NCBI RefSeq assembly: GCF_002287175.1 | Contig: NZ_LMVM01000008.1 | Location: 1 to 23,920, forward strand | DNA: 23,920 nt | Source of the DNA: Methanobacterium bryantii | GTDB taxonomy: Archaea; Methanobacteriota; Methanobacteria; Methanobacteriales; Methanobacteriaceae | Direction of reading: 5' to 3' | Part shown: in pieces, positions 1 to 7,477 of the stretch | Numbering within the stretch: position 1 is the first letter of the stretch | Layout of the letters: each line of letters opens with the position of its first letter | Made by a program: the position numbers and the translations under genes | Notes under the pieces: model-generated | The model's input: only the letters and a program-made list of their open reading frames with translations | What the model was told of the DNA's origin: nothing | Databases searched by the model: none

Positions 1-134
1 GTGAAATCTGTTAAAAACACTAAAAACACCATAAAAAAGAATAAAGTCAACACGAGGTTAATAAAATAAAACCTACATTTGACCTTTATTCCATTTTTTA
101 ATTTTCTTTTAAAACATTATAAATTGGTGATTTT

Positions 135-326
135 ATGAGTTTAGGCTCTAAAAACAGAAAAGAAAATATAGACAACAATGAATTTTGCGGCGAATGTGAA
201 GTTACTTTGAATGATTTTAAAAAGGCAATTTTAGAAAAAGAAAAGTCAATAAAGCAGTTTAAATTGATTGTTATTGCAATGAGTATGTTATTAATATTTT
301 GTTTAATAATTTCGTTTAAAATTTAG
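135..326 (+). CDS. Small single-pass membrane protein, unknown function
   Basis: A 63-residue protein with a charged N-terminal part and one hydrophobic segment at about residues 43-62 that ends almost at the C-terminus, so it is probably tail-anchored with most of the chain in the cytoplasm. The soluble part holds a CGEC motif at about residues 18-21, which could bind metal or form a disulfide, followed by a Lys/Glu-rich stretch that could form a short helix. A GGTGAT ribosome site sits just before the ATG, which supports this start. I do not recognise the family. Nothing nearby suggests a role, and it stands alone on its strand, with about 520 non-coding bases after it. Confidence 0.6.
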   Translation: MSLGSKNRKENIDNNEFCGECEVTLNDFKKAILEKEKSIKQFKLIVIAMSMLLIFCLIISFKI

Positions 327-850
327 TTTAATATTAACAAAAAATTTAATATTATGTCTTATTTACTGTATTCATACGTATTTTACGAAAAATGGATCAA
401 GCATATATATATGTAAGATGTATTTTGGTTTAAAGAAATATTTCAGTTCACTCTAATTTGAAAAAAGGGCCATTAAAATGTTTGAATAAAGTTTTAAGAT
501 TATTTCCTGATTCGAACTTGCAAGTAAAAAGGATCATTAAGTCTATTTATAGACCATATTAACTTTATAATTATTTTTCTATATTTTAAAAGTGATCTTG
601 AGACAGGCATTATATTAAACATTCTGCAAAAATGAGGGTGTAAGAAACTGTAGTTTGTATTGAGATATGGGAAAGTTATTAAATTACTAATTGATTATTG
701 GAGATGTTTTGATATAAACTTCAGGAAAAGATTTAGAAGATGCCATTAAAACACTCTTAAAAACTAATTAACATGTTGATAATTATTTTAAAATAAAAAT
801 TGATAAATTAAAATAGAAATTTAGATGAAATAAGATTTAAAAAAATTAAA
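327..850. other. Intergenic stretch without a clear gene
   Basis: AT-rich, with stops in all frames and no convincing gene. A run in the + frame from 718 to about 816 reads like the end of a helical protein interrupted by one stop (DLEDAIKTLLKTN, stop, then HVDNYFK) and could be a decayed coding remnant, but this is weak. TATA-like alternation occurs around 400-412. No RNA gene was recognised. Confidence 0.4.
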
Positions 851-1087
851 TTACTGGTTGTCTTCTTCATCTAATACTTTTAGCAGTTCTTCCCATGCTT
901 CTAAGGAATCTTTAGCTTCCTGATCACTTAGAACTTCTATAGCATATCCAGAGTGAACTAGTACATATCTACCTACTTCAACATCTTCAACTAAATCAAG
1001 TTTAGCGTTTTGTCTCACGCCTCCAAAGTCAACAACTGCTACATTATCGTTAATTTCTACTATTTGTGCTGGTGCTGCGATACACAT
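851..1087 (-). CDS. hypC: HypC/HupF-family hydrogenase maturation chaperone
   Basis: A 78-residue protein beginning Met-Cys-Ile-Ala-Ala-Pro, the hallmark of HypC. After removal of Met1 the N-terminal Cys helps carry the Fe(CN)2CO unit and binds the large-subunit precursor of [NiFe] hydrogenases together with HypD. The rest fits the small OB-like barrel of the family: a VVDFGG segment at about residues 18-23, then VGRYVLVHSGYAIEVL, a typical HypC signature, and an acidic C-terminal helix. Length is normal for the family. A GAGGAG ribosome site lies just upstream of the ATG, and a TATA-like TTTATAAA lies about 65 bases upstream. No other hyp gene is adjacent, so it appears to be transcribed alone. 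Methanogens need it for F420-reducing and other [NiFe] hydrogenases. Confidence 0.95.
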   Translation of the reverse strand: MCIAAPAQIVEINDNVAVVDFGGVRQNAKLDLVEDVEVGRYVLVHSGYAIEVLSDQEAKDSLEAWEELLKVLDEEDNQ

Positions 1088-1454
1088 TGAAAATCTCCTC
1101 TTATTTAAATTTTAACTGTAAAGTATGGTTATAAGCTTAATCTTTATTTTTATAAATGAATTTTTTTAATCAATTTTAATATGTACTCTTAACATATAAA
1201 AATATGCTAAAGATTTTTAAAAAATGTCCATATAATTGAGTATGATAAATAAATCTAGAGGTAATGGTAATGGCTGACATGGAGAACTTTATCAATTATA
1301 AATCTATTTTAAACTATTATTAATCACATAATACTAAATATAATGTATATTGACATCTATGTTACAAAATTAACCAGAAATAAAGCTTTATAATAAAAAT
1401 CAGAGATTTAAATGTGTATTAAATTTAAATTCAAAATTCTGCGGAGGAAATTTT
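1088..1454. other. Divergent intergenic region between hypC and the FAD oxidoreductase
   Basis: This 367-base AT-rich region holds the two divergent promoters. The hypC side has a TATA-like box near 1149-1156. The oxidoreductase has a GGAGG ribosome site just before 1455. A 17-codon ORF with an AGAGGT-type site starts at 1270 but is too short to call. No other structure was recognised. Confidence 0.5.
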
Positions 1455-2744
1455 ATGGATGTTGTAGTTATTGGGGGCGGACCTGCAGGCAGAACTGCTG
1501 CAATTGAAGCATCAAGCATTGGAGAAAATGTAACTCTTATTGAAAGAGATAAAATTGGAGGTACATGTCTTAATGAAGGGTGTGTTATGGTTACTGGGTT
1601 AAATGACGTTGCAAAATTCATAAATGACGCAAAGAATTTCAAAAATCTGGGTTTGATTGACTGCGATTACCAGCTGCATTTTGATAAACTTATAAGTGGC
1701 ATTAAAGAGACCGTGGCTAAAATAAGACATATACTTGAAACAGAAACCCTTGATGCGGGTGTGGAAATTAAAAGGGGTAACGCAAGTCTTGATGACAGTA
1801 AAGTTATTTTAGAGGGTGAAGAGCTTGAATATGATAAATTGATAATAGCAACAGGTGTAAAGCCGTTTGTTCCCCAAACTGAAGGATTTGAAAATGCCCT
1901 AACTTATAAAGATATATTGAGTTTAACAGAACTCCCGGAAGAACTGAATATTATCGGAAGCGGTGTCATCGCCGCGGAGTTTGCAAATGTATTTTCTGGA
2001 TTCGGCACTAAAGTAAACGTTTTATGCAGAAATAAGTTTTTGAAAATGTTGGATGATGATATTAAAAAATATGTCACTAAAAATTTAATTCCTGATGTCA
2101 CCATACATGAAAATTTAAATGTAAGCAGTATTCATAAAGACGGTATTTCTACTGATAATGGAGAAATGAATGGGCTCACATTTTTTGCAACAGGTATGGT
2201 TCCAAATTCTGAAATTGTATCTAATATTGTAGATCTAGGAGAAAAGAAAAATATACTTGTAAATAAAAGAATGCAGACAAGCTGTGAAGATATATATGCA
2301 GCTGGAGACGTAACTGGGGGAATAGGCACAACACCAGTTGCAAGGGCAGAAGGGGTCACAGCAGCAAGAAACGCATGTGGAATATTTAAGGAGATGGATT
2401 ACAGGTTTATACCCGGTGCAATTTCCCTGCAGCAGGACGTGGCATTTATAAATGCTGAAAATAAAAAGGACGGTATTAATGGACATATGAAAGGCTCTGC
2501 AGGTCCTGGATCTTTTTGGAGAGTACATGACGGTAAAACTGGCCTTACAAAGATGAATGTCAGCGAAGACGGAGATATAAATGAAATATTTTCAATTTCA
2601 CCTTCATCACGTACAAGCATGGCCTACATGTCCAAGCTCTTGAGGGAAGGGCAGAAAGTAGATGATTTTGATGATTTTATGGAAGTGCACCCTTCTACAG
2701 ATGCGATATATAAGCTGCTTAGATTTTTTGCGAGGTTTGAGTAA
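1455..2744 (+). CDS. FAD/NAD-dependent disulfide oxidoreductase (dihydrolipoamide dehydrogenase-like)
   Basis: A class I pyridine nucleotide-disulfide oxidoreductase of 429 residues. The FAD-binding GGGPAG is at residues 7-12. The redox-active CxxxxC (Cys38, Cys43) lies in GGTCLNEGC. A second Rossmann motif GSGVIAAEF at about 168-176 binds NAD(P)H, and the second FAD contact AAGD is at 282-285. The C-terminal dimerisation domain carries VHPSTD (His412, Asp416), matching the His-Pro...Glu dyad of lipoamide dehydrogenases with Asp in place of Glu. It is somewhat shorter than the usual 450-480 residues. Methanogens of this type lack 2-oxoacid dehydrogenase complexes, so the natural substrate is unclear; a small disulfide or another thiol carrier is possible. 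A strong GGAGG precedes the ATG. It appears monocistronic. Family assignment is firm, exact function is not. Confidence 0.9.
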   Translation: MDVVVIGGGPAGRTAAIEASSIGENVTLIERDKIGGTCLNEGCVMVTGLNDVAKFINDAKNFKNLGLIDCDYQLHFDKLISGIKETVAKIRHILETETLDAGVEIKRGNASLDDSKVILEGEELEYDKLIIATGVKPFVPQTEGFENALTYKDILSLTELPEELNIIGSGVIAAEFANVFSGFGTKVNVLCRNKFLKMLDDDIKKYVTKNLIPDVTIHENLNVSSIHKDGISTDNGEMNGLTFFATGMVPNSEIVSNIVDLGEKKNILVNKRMQTSCEDIYAAGDVTGGIGTTPVARAEGVTAARNACGIFKEMDYRFIPGAISLQQDVAFINAENKKDGINGHMKGSAGPGSFWRVHDGKTGLTKMNVSEDGDINEIFSISPSSRTSMAYMSKLLREGQKVDDFDDFMEVHPSTDAIYKLLRFFARFE

Positions 2745-2817
2745 ATATATTTACAAATTGGCTATATTATCCGACGAGGCTTGAGTGAAAATAAGATTGT
2801 TTGCAGGATTTGAGTAA
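2728..2817 (+). repeat. Three degenerate copies of the oxidoreductase gene's last codons
   Basis: The gene end TTGCGAGGTTTGAGTAA (2728-2744) recurs as a degenerate copy at 2773-2788 (GACGAGGCTTGAGTGA) and a close copy at 2801-2817 (TTGCAGGATTTGAGTAA). The last copy would encode the same final residues, Phe-Ala-x-Phe-Glu-stop. This suggests local tandem duplication of the 3' end or a remnant of a longer C-terminus. Confidence 0.5.
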
Positions 2818-2845
2818 TTTACTTTAAAAATTTAAAAAAAGAATT

Positions 2846-3052
2846 TTAATGGACCCTTCGGGACCTGTTTTTGAATTTAAACAGGAAAAATACAACTAGA
2901 GCCAATATAATAAGCACTACTACTATGACTGCTATTATCCCGAATATTCCAATAAGTCCCATTTTCCCAAGAAAACCTAGCTTTGCAGCGCCTCCCATCT
3001 TGGCGGCGCCTCCTAATTTCCATATTCCAGTATTGAGCATTAAATTTACCAT
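2846..3052 (-). CDS. Tiny Gly/Lys-rich single-pass membrane protein
   Basis: A 68-residue protein. The N-terminal half is rich in Gly, Ala and Lys, with a repeated GGAAK unit (KLGGAAKMGGAAKLG), then LGKMGLIG. A long hydrophobic helix follows at about residues 31-59, and the chain ends in a strongly basic tail (KFKNRSRRVH). The minus strand is chosen because AGGTGA lies 6-7 bases before this ATG, because the basic tail after the helix is a natural membrane topology signal, and because the opposite-strand reading has no good ribosome site. The last codons overlap an inverted repeat at 2864-2885 (CCTGTTT/AAACAGG). Family not recognised. The amphipathic Gly/Lys front could lie on the membrane surface. 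Confidence 0.6.
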   Translation of the reverse strand: MVNLMLNTGIWKLGGAAKMGGAAKLGFLGKMGLIGIFGIIAVIVVVLIILALVVFFLFKFKNRSRRVH

Positions 3053-3679
3053 GTTTAAGTCACCTTTTAATTTTTGATTAAATGATTGAATTTAATTTGC
3101 GTGTTTTAAAACATTATTATTTTAAACTCAAAAAAATTTCATTTTTTTATTGTTTTAGAGGATTAGTAGTAATTTATATATAAAGTGTTGTTTTTAAGGA
3201 CAATTTTTAGTTACCGTCTATTTTCATACAGTGGATATCATATTATTTAACTGGTCATTTTATGTAGTTGTCCGTTTAGTTAGGTTTCGCGATTTAATAT
3301 TAGATTTATAGTCTTTGGGATTATTTTCCAAGCTGACTAATGCCAGAGCCTTTTTGAGAATGTTTCATTGTAATCTGGATTTGTGCAGTGTCTGTCCTAA
3401 AATACACCAAATTTTTTAATATAAAAACTTACAAGAATTATTTGTCCTAATTTTAGCTTTGTAGAAAACCCTAAAAAATCCCTCAAAAATCTCTGATTTT
3501 TGGGGCCGAAAAACAAAGTTTTTCAGGCTTTGATTTTTTGAAACACATTGAAAAATTAGATAATATTGTGTAGTTTAAGTATGATGTTTAAATATAACTA
3601 CCCATAATTTAAGTAATTTCATGAATATATGATGATTTCACAGAGCCTAAATTTCACACAATTAATCTAGGAAAAGGAA
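3053..3679. other. Long intergenic region with a hairpin pair
   Basis: About 630 bases with no convincing gene on either strand. There is a strong TATA-like TTTATATATAAAG at about 3174-3185 with no ORF after it, so a non-coding transcript starting near 3205 is possible but unproven. The only clear structure is the hairpin pair at 3481-3524, listed separately. The SHOCT-protein gene begins right after this region. Confidence 0.45.
3481..3524. repeat. Pair of short perfect hairpins with three-base loops
   Basis: The first hairpin has an 8-bp core, CAAAAATC (3484-3491), loop TCT, GATTTTTG (3495-3502). One T-G wobble and two further C-G pairs extend it to 11 bp, giving outer arms CCTC and GGGG. 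The second is GAAAAAC (3508-3514), loop AAA, GTTTTTC (3518-3524). Both match the architecture of the larger arrays at 4231 and 23566. Confidence 0.8.
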
Positions 3680-4120
3680 ATGATGAAAAAAGAAGAAGAA
3701 ATAAGCTTACCTTGTAACCATAATTCCAACTATTGGAACGCTATATTAAAAGATGAAGGGCTTTGCATCAGCTTAAGAAGTAACAATCCTCTTTCAGATA
3801 CTGTAAAGAGTGAGCTAATTAAATATCAGGATATATTAAACGTTCGTTATGGTAAAGGGCTTTTATCCAAATGGCCTAAACTAAACATTGAAACTGCCGC
3901 AACTTCTAAAAAAATTGAAATAAATGTTGCTGGCCTGGAAATTTTACAGGAGTTTGTAGACAAGTTGAATTTTCGTATTTTTCAAGTTAAAAACAAAGAA
4001 AATACGCCCGAAAAAAGTTTAGCAGACAAATTAAAAGAAGCTAAAGAACTCTTGGATATAGGAGCTCTCAGTCAAGATGAGTTTGATGAAATTAAACAGA
4101 AATACTTAAAAGAATTTTAA
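3680..4120 (+). CDS. SHOCT-domain protein, otherwise unknown
   Basis: A 146-residue soluble protein with no signal peptide or membrane segment. The C-terminal ~30 residues (about 116-145: LADKLKEAKELLDIGALSQD, then EFDEIKQKYL) form a clear SHOCT domain, a short helical module found at the ends of many unrelated bacterial and archaeal proteins and thought to mediate oligomerisation or tethering. The N-terminal ~110 residues contain alternating strands and helices and are not recognised. An AGGAAAAGGAA site precedes the double Met start; either Met could be used. A second SHOCT protein lies at 19340-20302. Hairpin clusters lie on both sides of this gene. Confidence 0.7.
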   Translation: MMKKEEEISLPCNHNSNYWNAILKDEGLCISLRSNNPLSDTVKSELIKYQDILNVRYGKGLLSKWPKLNIETAATSKKIEINVAGLEILQEFVDKLNFRIFQVKNKENTPEKSLADKLKEAKELLDIGALSQDEFDEIKQKYLKEF

Positions 4121-4230
4121 ATCGACGGCTGTGTCCAGTTCCCATTTTCCTGAAAACTCGGCAGGGTTAATGGTATGCAAAGGTGAATGTTCTAATTGGA
4201 AGTGTATTTAATTTAAAAAAGAAAAGAAAC

Positions 4231-4356
4231 CCTCAAACACTATGTGTTTGGGGCATGTGAAAATTTTCGATTTTCAAACACCAAAAATCCTCAAAAACCT
4301 TCGGTTTTTGGGAGTTAGAAAAATGCAACACATTTTTCTAAAATTCATAGAATTTT
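4231..4356. repeat. Array of five short hairpins between convergent genes
   Basis: Five consecutive hairpins. (1) 4231-4253, core CAAACAC/GTGTTTG, loop TAT, extended by a T-G wobble and two C-G pairs. (2) 4258-4276, TGAAAAT/ATTTTCA plus a wobble, loop TTC. (3) 4292-4310, CAAAAACC/GGTTTTTG, loop TTC. (4) 4316-4340, TAGAAAAATG/CATTTTTCTA, loop CAACA. (5) 4340-4356, AAAATTC/GAATTTT, loop ATA. Stems differ in sequence but all are fully paired apart from the wobbles. The array sits between the 3' ends of the SHOCT gene and the adhesin gene. It shares the 12-mer TTTGGGGCATGT (4247-4258), inverted, with the array at 23566. Confidence 0.85.
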
Positions 4357-4378
4357 TGAGTGAAATAGGAGAAGAGGT

Positions 4379-7072
4379 TTACTTTCTTTTTGGTATTAAA
4401 CCACTTAGAACCATTAATAATGCGAGTATTAAGTAGTTTAATGGTAACCCTGTATCTTGTAATCCAATGGTTGTTTTGCTGGCCGCATTTACAGTATTTT
4501 TACTGTTTCCATTACCTGAATTGTTACTGTTTGGTTGTACATTGATTGTTATAATTCCTAAATCTCCTGAATTCAGGTTGTAAGTAGCTGATGTAATGAT
4601 TGGTGTTATTTTGTAAGTTCCATCACCTGCAGCTTGAACAGTTAAGTACAGGTATGGGTCTCCCACAGGTACTGAGTCTAATGTCCAAGTTACTGTTCTT
4701 GTCGTTTCGTTGTATATGAAGTTTCCAGAGTCTACCTTAATATTTACAAAGTCTAATCCTTCAGGTATTTGGAATGTTATTGTAACGTTTTTTGCTGCGT
4801 CTGGTCCATAGTTTCCTAGTTTGTATGTGAGCAGGAATTTTTCACCCACTGTGGGGTTGTTATTGTTGCTTTTTGTTTTGAGGTATAAGTCGGATGTTTT
4901 GTTAATTGTGATATAAGCAGATTCGGTGTCGTTTGTAGTGTAACCATCAGCCAAAGCTGTAATCTTCACAGGGTTATAAGATGCATTCATAGCTCCTTCC
5001 TTAGCATAAAATACCGCATTAACAACACCATTTGTAGTGTTCAATGTGATTGAATGAGTTATTCTAGGGCTTGTATAACTACCCCAAGGAACATTCAAAG
5101 TTACGGGTCCATCAGGGATATGACCTCCAACTAGATCACCGCCGCCGTTGATGTGGTTTAAATCTGCTGTAATGGTTGATTTTTGTGTGTTGTTGATTGT
5201 TGTTGGATTTGCTTTAACTGTTAATATAACCCAGATACCAACATCCACTGAACCATCATTCTCTACAATAAGGTTTGGAATAGTTTTTGGGTCTTTATTG
5301 GAACTCCACCAGTTGTAATTAGCATCCGTTGAACCGTTGTTACAGTAGAGAGCATTACCGCTTGTTGCTGCAGTGTTATTGTAGAATCTGTTGAAATTAG
5401 CATTCAAAGTACTGGCACTGTTGGAGAGAGCACCGCCAACAACTGCAGTGTTGTTAGTGAATATACAACCAGTTACAGTACAATTGGTGAAACCAGAACC
5501 GCCTCGAGCAGAACAACGATTGCAGATAGCACCGCCGTCATAATCAGTTGCAGTGTTACTGGTGAAGGTACAGTTGGTTACAGTACAGTTAACAGAACCA
5601 GAACTAGAATTAATAACTTGACATAAATTGCAGATAGCTCCGCCAATTTGTGCAATGTTACCCTTGAAGGTACAGTTGGTTACAGTACAGTTAACAGAAC
5701 TGGAACCGGAATTACTAACTTGACATAAATTGCAGATAGCTCCGCCCATAGCATTATAATTTCCAGATGCAGAGTTATTATTGAAAGTACAGTTAATAAC
5801 AGCTAAAGTACCGATATTATTGATAGCTCCACCAATAGCATCTCCAATTGCAGATACAGTGTTATTGTTGAAAATGCAGCCGGTAAAAGTTGAAGTACCA
5901 TTGTTGTAGATTGCGCCGCCTTGTGTTGCGTTATTCTGCATGAATGTGGAGTTAGTTGCGTTTAATATTCCTTTAATATTATAAATAGCACCTCCACTTG
6001 TACTTGCACAGTTACCTGTGAAAGTGCTGCCTTTAATATTCAAAGTATCCCAGTTATAGATAGCACCGCCATAATCTGCAGTATTACCTGTAAATTTACA
6101 GCTAATCACATTAAATAATCCCTCATTGTAGACTGATCCGCCTTTGTTAAGTGCGCTGTTATCTGTGAAAGTACTGTCTTTTACAGTCACATTACCTGCA
6201 TTATTGTAAATTGCTCCTCCAAAATTAGATGCCGCGTCATTGTCAGTGAATATACAGTTATCAACATTCAGCAAAAGATCGTAATTTAAATTGAATATCG
6301 CACCACCCCTTTGTGCGGTATTTTTTGTGAAAGTACTGTCCTTTACAGTTGAACTACCATGATTGTAGATAGCACCACCTAATTTTCCAGTATTATCAGT
6401 GAATATGCTGTTATTTACATTTAAGGTAGAATCTGGAGAGTTGTAAATAGCTCCACCAACACGTGCACTGTTGTTATTAAATATACAATTATTAACAGTT
6501 AAAGTACCCTGATTATTAATAGCTCCGCCGTAATTTGTATTGGTACCATCCCAACCTGCAGTATTGCCTGTGAATATACAGTTAGTCGCTGTTAAATTAC
6601 CATAATTTTCAATGGCTCCACCGGTGGTGCTGTTTCCATTGGCAAGCGTTAAATTATGGATGGTTACAGTAATACCACTGTTAATGTGAAATATCCAGCT
6701 GGTATCTGTTCCGTTTATTATGGTTCCTGCCAGGCTTTCACCAATAATAGTCATATTTTTATCAATGGTGACATTGGTGTTGTTTTTGCCTGCATATTGC
6801 CCGTTGGATATGTGTATTATCCCGCCTTTATTTACGGTTCCTGTTGCGTTTTTAATGCTGAGTTTAGGCCCGCTTCCAGTAGTACTGTTATATGCTGCTG
6901 ATTGACCGTCCCATGAATCATTTCCAGAAGAACTATTCACATAAATCGCATCTCCAGACGCTGCAGAAACAGCATTCAAACAGAATAGTAATGTTAAGCT
7001 TAGAAGTAATAATGGAATCAAAAATTTAGTTTTACGTGTAATCATTTGTTTTCTAATCTTTTTCACCTCCAT
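4379..7072 (-). CDS. Secreted adhesin-like beta-helix protein with DUF11-type domain and C-terminal anchor
   Basis: An 897-residue surface protein. A signal peptide covers about residues 1-38 (basic start, hydrophobic core, then AVSA-A). About 15 coils follow between residues ~145 and 560, built on GGAI-N and F-x-N-N motifs as in chlamydial polymorphic-membrane-protein repeats, and these should form a right-handed beta-helix. An Ig-like domain spans about 605-715 and a DUF11-type domain about 722-830. The C-terminus has a sortase-like LQDTG at 871-875, a hydrophobic stretch and a KRK tail, which implies membrane or wall anchoring. Many Asn-x-Ser/Thr sites make it a plausible AglB substrate. 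Three neighbouring coils carry CxxC. The start is uncertain: the only GGAGGTGA lies inside the first codons, and Met10 (7045) is an alternative. It is probably an attachment protein; its ligand is unknown. Confidence 0.9.
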   Translation of the reverse strand: MEVKKIRKQMITRKTKFLIPLLLLSLTLLFCLNAVSAASGDAIYVNSSSGNDSWDGQSAAYNSTTGSGPKLSIKNATGTVNKGGIIHISNGQYAGKNNTNVTIDKNMTIIGESLAGTIINGTDTSWIFHINSGITVTIHNLTLANGNSTTGGAIENYGNLTATNCIFTGNTAGWDGTNTNYGGAINNQGTLTVNNCIFNNNSARVGGAIYNSPDSTLNVNNSIFTDNTGKLGGAIYNHGSSTVKDSTFTKNTAQRGGAIFNLNYDLLLNVDNCIFTDNDAASNFGGAIYNNAGNVTVKDSTFTDNSALNKGGSVYNEGLFNVISCKFTGNTADYGGAIYNWDTLNIKGSTFTGNCASTSGGAIYNIKGILNATNSTFMQNNATQGGAIYNNGTSTFTGCIFNNNTVSAIGDAIGGAINNIGTLAVINCTFNNNSASGNYNAMGGAICNLCQVSNSGSSSVNCTVTNCTFKGNIAQIGGAICNLCQVINSSSGSVNCTVTNCTFTSNTATDYDGGAICNRCSARGGSGFTNCTVTGCIFTNNTAVVGGALSNSASTLNANFNRFYNNTAATSGNALYCNNGSTDANYNWWSSNKDPKTIPNLIVENDGSVDVGIWVILTVKANPTTINNTQKSTITADLNHINGGGDLVGGHIPDGPVTLNVPWGSYTSPRITHSITLNTTNGVVNAVFYAKEGAMNASYNPVKITALADGYTTNDTESAYITINKTSDLYLKTKSNNNNPTVGEKFLLTYKLGNYGPDAAKNVTITFQIPEGLDFVNIKVDSGNFIYNETTRTVTWTLDSVPVGDPYLYLTVQAAGDGTYKITPIITSATYNLNSGDLGIITINVQPNSNNSGNGNSKNTVNAASKTTIGLQDTGLPLNYLILALLMVLSGLIPKRK
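5564..5748 (-). repeat. Tandem 102-bp duplication inside the adhesin gene
   Basis: The block beginning GAAGGTACAGTTGGTTACAG at 5564 recurs at 5666. The blocks beginning AACTTGACATAAATTGCAG at 5615 and 5717 are likewise 102 bases apart. The period corresponds to 34 residues, one long coil with its CNLC motif. Near-identity of the copies indicates a recent duplication and shows how the beta-helix can grow or shrink. Confidence 0.8.
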
Positions 7073-7477
7073 TGTATCTGATAAAAATGATTATTATTAA
7101 AGGTAATTATTATAAATACTTTTTCCACAATTAAGCATTATTAACCTCTTATTTGTATGCATGCCAAACAAGATTAAGATAAATTAACATAAAATTGTAA
7201 CTTAGCCAATAAAAATTAAAAAATATTACTTAATATATTGCTAATACTTACAAAATAGAATAATACATTTTGAAATTTAAAAATAAATTAAATATTAAGT
7301 TGTATATGATTAAAAAAACAGTTTAAATGATTCATATTATAAAAATCATTGAATAAAAGTCTACAATACCTGATTTATAAATTCAATTTTTTAATTAATA
7401 ATGGGTTTTTAAGGATAATTTATATGAGTTTCTCAATTTTCAAACATCATTTAATCAAATTAAAAAAAATAGGGGAT
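7073..7477. other. Intergenic region with the adhesin promoter
   Basis: About 405 very AT-rich bases between two minus-strand genes, with no ORF of note. The adhesin promoter lies at its low-coordinate end (7108-7126). A T-rich stretch downstream of the SpoIIM-like gene could end its transcript. Nothing else was recognised. Confidence 0.5.
7108..7126 (-). promoter_or_regulatory. TATA/BRE promoter of the adhesin gene
   Basis: Read on the minus strand, GGAAAAAG (BRE-like) is followed directly by TATTTATAAT. With usual archaeal spacing, transcription would begin near 7088. That gives a 5' leader of about 15 bases to the first ATG (7072), or about 42 to Met10 (7045). Confidence 0.55.

Noticed and set aside
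1..69. C-terminal remnant of a gene entering from the left (open frame to a TAA at 67-69)
   Set aside because: Only 22 Lys/Asn-rich codons, no recognisable motif; in AT-rich DNA this length is expected by chance.
1270..1323. 17-codon ORF with an AGAGGT-type upstream site in the hypC/oxidoreductase gap
   Set aside because: Too short to judge without conservation data; the peptide has no features.
2871..3077. Plus-strand ORF opposite the Gly/Lys-rich membrane protein
   Set aside because: The minus-strand reading has a good AGGTGA site and a sensible membrane topology; this one has neither.
3198..3273. Possible structured RNA closed by GGACAA/TTGTCC after a strong TATA-like box
   Set aside because: The closing stem is only 6 bp around a 64-base interior with no clear further pairing; expected by chance.
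4242..4436. 64-codon plus-strand ORF over the second hairpin array
   Set aside because: It overlaps the array and the adhesin 3' end, has no ribosome site, and its protein mirrors the hairpin sequences.
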